Origin: Ruminococcus sp. UBA1780
GTDB taxonomy: Bacteria; Bacillota; Clostridia; Oscillospirales; Ruminococcaceae
NCBI GenBank assembly: GCA_002315235.1
Contig: DCGK01000058.1
Location: 5,339-17,342, forward strand
DNA length: 12,004 bases
Direction: 5' to 3'
Positions 8,909 through 12,004 of the stretch are shown here, piece after piece. A program made the translations under genes and the position numbers. A model generated the notes under the pieces. The model saw nothing but the letters and a program-made list of their open reading frames with translations, did no database searches and was not told the origin of the DNA. The stretch's first letter is position 1. Each line of letters begins with the position of its first letter.

Positions 8909-8923
8909 GTTATCAGTATATTG

Positions 8924-9436
8924 TTACTTACTTGTACTTCCGAACCCGCCGTTTCTGACTTCACTGACCTCATCATCGAACGTAATGCCATACTCGGTAA
9001 AAATACCCTGAGCAAATGCATCCCCAGCCTTAAGAGATATTGTAAGGCCCTGATTGGTTGCATTGGTAAACTTAATCATAATATGGCCTTCATTGTCAGA
9101 AAAATAATAGTCGCTGTCAATAATACCAACTGTATTGTTAAGCTGCATACGGAACTTAAATCCGAGACCGCTTCTCGGATAAACGCCAAGCATCCAGCCC
9201 TCCTCAATCTTAACTCTGATACCGGTAGGAAGCTTTATCGTCTCCCCGGGAGCAAGACTGAATTCAGCAGGTGTATAGAAATCATATCCTGCCGAACCGG
9301 TTGTGGCTCTCTTCGGCAGCTTAACTGTTTCATATATTTCTGCTGCCTGTTCCACGCTGACTCCGTCAAATGCATCTGTCCAGTCCTTTACAAACTGTTC
9401 TCTGCTTACCTTCTGAAATTCTGCTATTCTTTTCAT
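8924..9436 (-). CDS. dut: dUTP diphosphatase (dUTPase)
   Basis: Hydrolyses dUTP to dUMP and pyrophosphate, keeping uracil out of DNA and supplying dUMP for thymidylate synthesis; trimeric all-beta family. 170 aa. The five family motifs are visible in order: SAGYD (48-52), PRSGLG (87-92), GIIDSDY (104-110) with the catalytic-site Asp, KAGDAFAQGIF, and the C-terminal arm RNGGFGST. An N-terminal segment of about 38 residues (MKRIAEFQKVSREQFVKDW) precedes the core. I recall this from clostridial and phage dUTPases; it makes the protein longer than the usual 145-155 aa. A YYFSDNEGH insert replaces the common DYRG turn. AAAGG lies 12 bases before ATG, rather far. It converges with ftsH and follows the GH5 gene on the same strand. 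No neighbouring phage genes are seen. Confidence 0.94.
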   Translation of the reverse strand: MKRIAEFQKVSREQFVKDWTDAFDGVSVEQAAEIYETVKLPKRATTGSAGYDFYTPAEFSLAPGETIKLPTGIRVKIEEGWMLGVYPRSGLGFKFRMQLNNTVGIIDSDYYFSDNEGHIMIKFTNATNQGLTISLKAGDAFAQGIFTEYGITFDDEVSEVRNGGFGSTSK

Positions 9437-9471
9437 TTTTTACTACTGCCTTTCTGACAAAAACAGGGCAC
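9433..9471 (-). other. Possible 12-codon leader ORF overlapping the dut start
   Basis: On the minus strand AAAGGAGG (9484-9477) is followed after five bases by GTG (9471-9469), opening a 12-codon frame MPCFCQKGSSKK. Its TGA overlaps the dut ATG as ATGA. This is the layout of translational coupling, and dut's own ribosome site is poor. However, most of it lies inside the terminator hairpin after the GH5 gene, and a frame this short can arise by chance. Confidence 0.2.
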
Positions 9472-9506
9472 TGCAGCCTCCTTTCAGGGAGAATACAGTG
9501 CCCTGT
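9459..9506 (-). terminator. Terminator after the GH5 cellulase gene
   Basis: Arms ACAGGGCACTG (9463-9473) and CAGTGCCCTGT (9496-9506) form a perfect 11-bp stem. The 22-base loop contains a further small stem CTCC/GGAG. On the minus strand the hairpin is followed by TTTTT (9463-9459). It lies 20 bases after the GH5 stop and before dut. Confidence 0.8.
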
Positions 9507-9520
9507 GTAATGACATACAA
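9492..9520 (-). promoter_or_regulatory. Weak candidate promoter for dut inside the terminator region
   Basis: On the minus strand TTGTAT (9520-9515), a 17-base spacer and TGTATT (9497-9492). Transcription would begin near 9485, inside the terminator loop, so the new transcript would lack one arm of the stem and escape termination. The hexamers are only moderate (4 matches each), so readthrough from the GH5 gene remains possible. Confidence 0.25.
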
Positions 9521-9525
9521 TTTTT

Positions 9526-11451
9526 TTATATATTCGGACCAAGTGAAAGGATAACCTTTGAAACAAACTGCTTGATTGACGCAAGATCTGTAAGACCGGC
9601 TTCACCGTCTCCGTCAACATCACATCTCTTCTTCTGGTCACTCTCAAACTCCTTCTTGTCAACAAGCGCAAGTGACATTACTGAAATATCAGTGATATCA
9701 ACCTTACCGTCTCCGTTTACATCTCCGTAAACAATTCCTGACGGACCAGAAGGTTTGTCAGCTCCTGATGTCGGATTTGAAGACGGCAGCTGTGAATCCG
9801 GCTTGTCTGTAGGATCAAATCCCGGAGTCGGCGGAACCGGAGTCGCTGATGGCTTGTCTGTCGGCTTTGCAGACGGTATTACAGGAGTAACGGCATTTGA
9901 AGAAGAAGAACCCTTACCACCGTTGATATTGCTTCCTTCACCTGACTTGTAAAAATCAGCTGTGCTAAGGCCGTTTTCTCCAAGCGCTGTCTTGTGATCA
10001 AGACCGATAAACTTGCCTGAAGCTGATTTCCAGAGTGACTTTTCAAAGAGAGCGTACTTCTCTTCGTCCCATTTCTGGAATGAGGAATCCATAAGTCCGC
10101 CTGTGTCACCTGAGTTAGGATTAATACACCAGAATGTATGGTTGATATGCTTTTTAACCATGTAGTCACGGAGAAGCTCCATCCACTTCTGGTTGTCACC
10201 TGCATCCATGTGTCCGCCCCATTCACCGATAAGAAGCGGAGCTATATCTTCTTCGTTGATATATGCCCATGTGTCATACCAGTAATCATCAAGAAGTGTC
10301 TGTTCCGTAAAGTCCTTTTCAAACCATGACTGAGCATATACTGACTTGCCGTAGTCATGTGGTGAATACATAATCTGTGTTGATTCAGGAAGTACAGGAA
10401 GTGTCTTTACTCCTCTGAGGTTTCCGCCCCACCATGCGCCGTACCATTTTTCCTGACCTGCTGCCGGCTGGAATACATCAGGAGTGTTCCAGTCTGCTCC
10501 TCTGTCAAATCTCGGACTCTGCTCAATACCTTCGATAAGGATAAGAGCGTTAGGATTTACCTTGAGAATTGACTTTGCACATTCTTCAGCAGAATACTTC
10601 CAGTTATTCTTGTCAGTTGAATCATCCCACTTCGCCATATTTGCAGGACATTCCGATCCGGCGTACATACGTTTTCCGTGAGGCTCATTCTTAAGGTCAT
10701 AGGCAAGGATAGTGTCGTCATTTGCATACTTTTCAGCAAGCCATGTTATTGAATCCTTCCAGTCGTCCCATGTGATAGGGTCACCTGTAAGGTGATTTGT
10801 AGCCATACCGTCGCAGTCGTCGGCTGTCGGTTCGTAGTACCAGAGATTGTAGTTGTGTCCCGAGTTATGTGAAGCCGGGCTGTGAACGTCTACAAGAGCC
10901 TTTACACCGTATTTCTTGCACTTCTGCATGATAACATCAAAAATCTCCATGCTGTTCTTAAGCGTCTTTCCGTCTTCAAGAACAAATTCACGGTTAATAT
11001 TGCCGTACTTTCCGGCCGGAGTAATTGAACCATCCTCATTAACCTCGTCCTTCGGCGGGCTGTAGCTTGCCTGAACGGAGCTTACAGGCTGAGGCTTGCC
11101 TTCCATCCATGACATGAGAAGCTCAGTTGAAATAGGAAAACGGATTATATTGATACCATGATCAGCAATCTCCGAAACCATATCATCAACGTCTCTTGCG
11201 TAAAGTCCGTGCGGAACGTTTTCCGTGCAGTTAAGGCCAAACCAGTTGGCACCTGTAAGCCATACCTGGTTTCCGTTCATATCATAGAGTTTGCTTCCTT
11301 CCGCATGAAGCCAGTCATCGTTTCCGTCATCCGAAGCAGCATAAACTTCAGAAGTATCAGACGGCATCAGCACTGATGAATAACTGAACATGCAGGTGCC
11401 TGCAACAGCTGCAAGACATAAAAGAGCAGTCGCTTTCTTTAAAAAGCTCAT
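9526..11451 (-). CDS. Secreted GH5 endoglucanase with C-terminal dockerin
   Basis: Cellulosomal-type beta-1,4-glucanase, 641 aa. Signal peptide MSFLKKATALLCLAAVAG..., with likely cleavage after VYA (A38). The catalytic domain is about 41-490 and resembles GH5 subfamily 1 (TGANWFGLN, HGLYARD, INIIRFP, WWGGNLRGV, YSPHDYGKSVYAQSWF, NPNSGDTGGL). Predicted acid/base E256 in DLKNEPH and nucleophile E410 in LIGEWGG are both present. A Ser/Thr/Pro linker about 502-571 leads to a type I dockerin at 572-641 with calcium loops DVNGDGKVDITD and DVDGDGEAGLTD. Start: GGAGG at 11461-11465 is nine bases before this ATG; an in-frame ATG at 11505 would add 18 residues before the signal peptide and has no ribosome site. 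The protein should be exported and docked on a cohesin-bearing scaffold. Exact substrate (cellulose, beta-glucan) is inferred from the family. Confidence 0.93.
   Translation of the reverse strand: MSFLKKATALLCLAAVAGTCMFSYSSVLMPSDTSEVYAASDDGNDDWLHAEGSKLYDMNGNQVWLTGANWFGLNCTENVPHGLYARDVDDMVSEIADHGINIIRFPISTELLMSWMEGKPQPVSSVQASYSPPKDEVNEDGSITPAGKYGNINREFVLEDGKTLKNSMEIFDVIMQKCKKYGVKALVDVHSPASHNSGHNYNLWYYEPTADDCDGMATNHLTGDPITWDDWKDSITWLAEKYANDDTILAYDLKNEPHGKRMYAGSECPANMAKWDDSTDKNNWKYSAEECAKSILKVNPNALILIEGIEQSPRFDRGADWNTPDVFQPAAGQEKWYGAWWGGNLRGVKTLPVLPESTQIMYSPHDYGKSVYAQSWFEKDFTEQTLLDDYWYDTWAYINEEDIAPLLIGEWGGHMDAGDNQKWMELLRDYMVKKHINHTFWCINPNSGDTGGLMDSSFQKWDEEKYALFEKSLWKSASGKFIGLDHKTALGENGLSTADFYKSGEGSNINGGKGSSSSNAVTPVIPSAKPTDKPSATPVPPTPGFDPTDKPDSQLPSSNPTSGADKPSGPSGIVYGDVNGDGKVDITDISVMSLALVDKKEFESDQKKRCDVDGDGEAGLTDLASIKQFVSKVILSLGPNI
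9529..9738 (-). repeat. Dockerin copy 1 (long direct repeat with 11624-11833)
   Basis: This 70-codon dockerin segment of the GH5 gene is 62/70 identical in protein to the segment at 11624-11833. It includes a 35-base identical run (9674-9708 versus 11769-11803), so synonymous positions are also conserved. The two copies are in the same orientation about 2.1 kb apart, able to recombine and delete the intervening GH5 gene. Confidence 0.85.
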
Positions 11452-11460
11452 TTTTATCGA

Positions 11461-11465
11461 CCTCC
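11461..11465 (-). promoter_or_regulatory. GH5 ribosome binding site
   Basis: GGAGG on the minus strand, nine bases before the ATG at 11451. It selects the signal-peptide start over the ATG at 11505. Confidence 0.85.
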
Positions 11466-11480
11466 GTATTATTTGTATTG

Positions 11481-11499
11481 TATCCTGACATTCAGGATA
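11481..11499. promoter_or_regulatory. Perfect palindrome in the GH5 leader
   Basis: TATCCTGA (11481-11488), spacer CAT, TCAGGATA (11492-11499): perfect 8-bp arms. It lies about 16-34 bases after the expected transcription start and upstream of the ribosome site. It could be an operator acting as a roadblock, or a 5' stem-loop that stabilises the mRNA. The regulator is not recognised. Confidence 0.6.
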
Positions 11500-11520
11500 T
11501 CTCAATAAGAACCTATATAT

Positions 11521-11549
11521 ATTATATAATATTGCTAATATATTGTCAA
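11521..11549 (-). promoter_or_regulatory. Perfect-consensus promoter of the GH5 gene
   Basis: On the minus strand TTGACA (11549-11544), a 17-base AT-rich spacer and TATAAT (11526-11521): 12 of 12 matches with ideal spacing. The surrounding sequence is very AT-rich. Transcription should begin near 11514, giving a leader of about 63 bases. Such a strong promoter implies high expression unless held by a repressor, for example at the palindrome just downstream. Confidence 0.85.
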
Positions 11550-11566
11550 TAGTTTATAACAATATA

Positions 11567-11593
11567 AACAAAACCCGGAGCGTTGCTCCGGGT
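11567..11593 (-). terminator. Terminator of the second dockerin gene
   Basis: Stem ACCCGGAGC (11573-11581) / GCTCCGGGT (11585-11593), 9 bp, loop GTT. On the minus strand it is followed by TTTTGTTT. It lies 27 bases after the stop of the edge gene and just before the GH5 promoter, separating the two transcription units. Confidence 0.85.
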
Positions 11594-11620
11594 CCCGTAA
11601 GAAATATGAAAAGAATTAAA

Positions 11621-12004
11621 TTATTTTGCTGGTCCGAGTGTTGTGATTACCTTTGAAACATACTGCTTGATTGATGCAAGGTCTGTAAGACCTGCCTCGC
11701 CGTCTGCATCAACGTCACATCTCTTCTTCTGATCTCCTGTAAATTCCTTCTTGTCAACGAGCGCAAGAGACATTACTGAAATATCAGTGATATCAACCTT
11801 ACCATCTCCGTTTACGTCACCGTATACGATGCCTGCATTTTCTGAATCAGCTGGCTTTGCTGAAGGTGTTGCTGCCGCTGCCGGTGTTGGTGTTACTGCA
11901 GGTGTTGCTGTTGCTGCAGGTGTCGCTGTTGCCGCAGGTGTTGCTGTTGCTGCAGGTGTCGCTGTTGCTGCAGGTGTCGCTGTTGCCGCAGGTGTTGCTG
12001 TTGC
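11621..12004 (-). CDS. Dockerin-bearing protein, C-terminal fragment (N-terminus off the window)
   Basis: The minus-strand frame is open from the window edge to TAA at 11623-11621, 127 residues visible. It starts in a low-complexity Ala/Thr/Pro linker of TATPAA repeats, then a short non-repeated stretch (TPSAKPADSENAG) and a complete type I dockerin ending in VSKVITTLGPAK. Calcium loops are DVNGDGKVDITD and DVDADGEAGLTD. The putative cohesin-contact positions 10-11 are IT in loop 1 and LT in loop 2, and 17-18 are SL and KQ, the same as in the neighbouring GH5 protein, so both probably bind the same cohesin. The catalytic or binding module lies beyond the window, so the enzyme class cannot be stated. 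It is probably secreted, as dockerin proteins are. Confidence 0.9.
   Translation of the reverse strand, partial: ATATPAATATPAATATPAATATPAATATPAATATPAVTPTPAAAATPSAKPADSENAGIVYGDVNGDGKVDITDISVMSLALVDKKEFTGDQKKRCDVDADGEAGLTDLASIKQYVSKVITTLGPAK
11624..11833 (-). repeat. Dockerin copy 2 (long direct repeat with 9529-9738)
   Basis: Partner of the dockerin segment in the GH5 gene. The eight differing residues are ES/TG between the calcium loops, G/A in loop 2, F/Y near the end, LS/TT and the last two residues. Identity does not extend into the linkers, which differ in composition and repeat structure. Confidence 0.85.
11883..12004 (-). repeat. 18-bp tandem repeat encoding an (Ala/Thr/Pro) linker
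   Basis: On the plus strand, units such as GGTGTTGCTGTTGCTGCA repeat every 18 bases: one degenerate unit (11883-11900), five close copies (11901-11990) and a partial one running off the edge (11991-12004). Each encodes TATPAA read on the minus strand. Copies differ only at a few synonymous third positions (GTT/GTC, GCT/GCC), in an order A-B-A-C-B-A. The array continues outside the window, so its total length is unknown. Confidence 0.9.

Noticed and set aside
8897..9457. 186-aa plus-strand frame opposite dut
   Set aside because: The minus strand encodes a complete dUTPase with all five motifs; the plus-strand translation is Cys-rich with no recognisable domain and has no ribosome site.
9540..11450. 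Lipoprotein signal in the GH5 N-terminus
   Set aside because: Cys residues at positions 12 and 20 lack a proper lipobox (LLC and GTC precede or end at them); a standard signal peptidase I site after VYA fits better.
11452..11505. Longer GH5 reading frame starting at ATG 11505
   Set aside because: It would put 18 polar residues before the signal peptide, lies only about nine bases after the expected transcript start and has no ribosome site; ATG 11451 has GGAGG.
11883..12004. CRISPR array
   Set aside because: The 18-bp units are directly adjacent with no spacers and encode an in-frame protein linker.

Overview
The window looks like the chromosome of an anaerobic, fibre-degrading Firmicute of the Ruminococcus / Oscillospiraceae type. 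The evidence is a clostridial-style housekeeping operon next to secreted enzymes with C-terminal type I dockerins, the modules that plug enzymes into cellulosome scaffolds. GC is moderate by eye. I would not name a species from this sequence alone.

Left part (1-8872, all + strand): a housekeeping block in an order familiar from Firmicutes. It runs RNase J (5' end off the window), GdpP c-di-AMP phosphodiesterase, ribosomal protein L9 (rplI), replicative helicase (dnaB), tRNA(Ile)-lysidine synthetase (tilS) and the membrane protease FtsH. gdpP-rplI-dnaB-tilS are separated by only 2-5 bases and are probably co-transcribed. ftsH has its own good sigma-A-type promoter with an inverted repeat around the -35 box. 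It most likely starts at a TTG codon and ends at a strong terminator. The hpt (hprT) gene that sits between tilS and ftsH in Bacillus is absent here. The gdpP start is odd: its strong Shine-Dalgarno sequence serves an ACG codon, and the first ATG would cut the first membrane helix in half.

Right part (8924-12004, all - strand): a phage/clostridial-type dUTPase (dut) converges on ftsH across a shared terminator. Upstream of it is a secreted GH5 (subfamily 1-like) endoglucanase with signal peptide, catalytic domain, Pro/Ser/Thr linker and dockerin. At the right edge is the C-terminus of a second dockerin protein with an 18-bp tandem-repeat linker (TATPAA units), cut by the window end. The two dockerins are 62/70 identical. 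The GH5 gene has a perfect-consensus promoter (TTGACA-17-TATAAT) and a perfect 8-bp palindrome in its leader. Both dockerin genes end at clear intrinsic terminators, so they appear to be separate transcription units.

I found no mobile element, CRISPR array, rRNA or tRNA, and no clearly new multi-gene system. The points most worth a second look are the ACG start and hairpin of gdpP, the palindromes at the ftsH and GH5 promoters, the near-identical dockerins with a slippage-prone linker, and a possible coupled mini-ORF before dut. No gene-free stretch exceeds about 155 bases.
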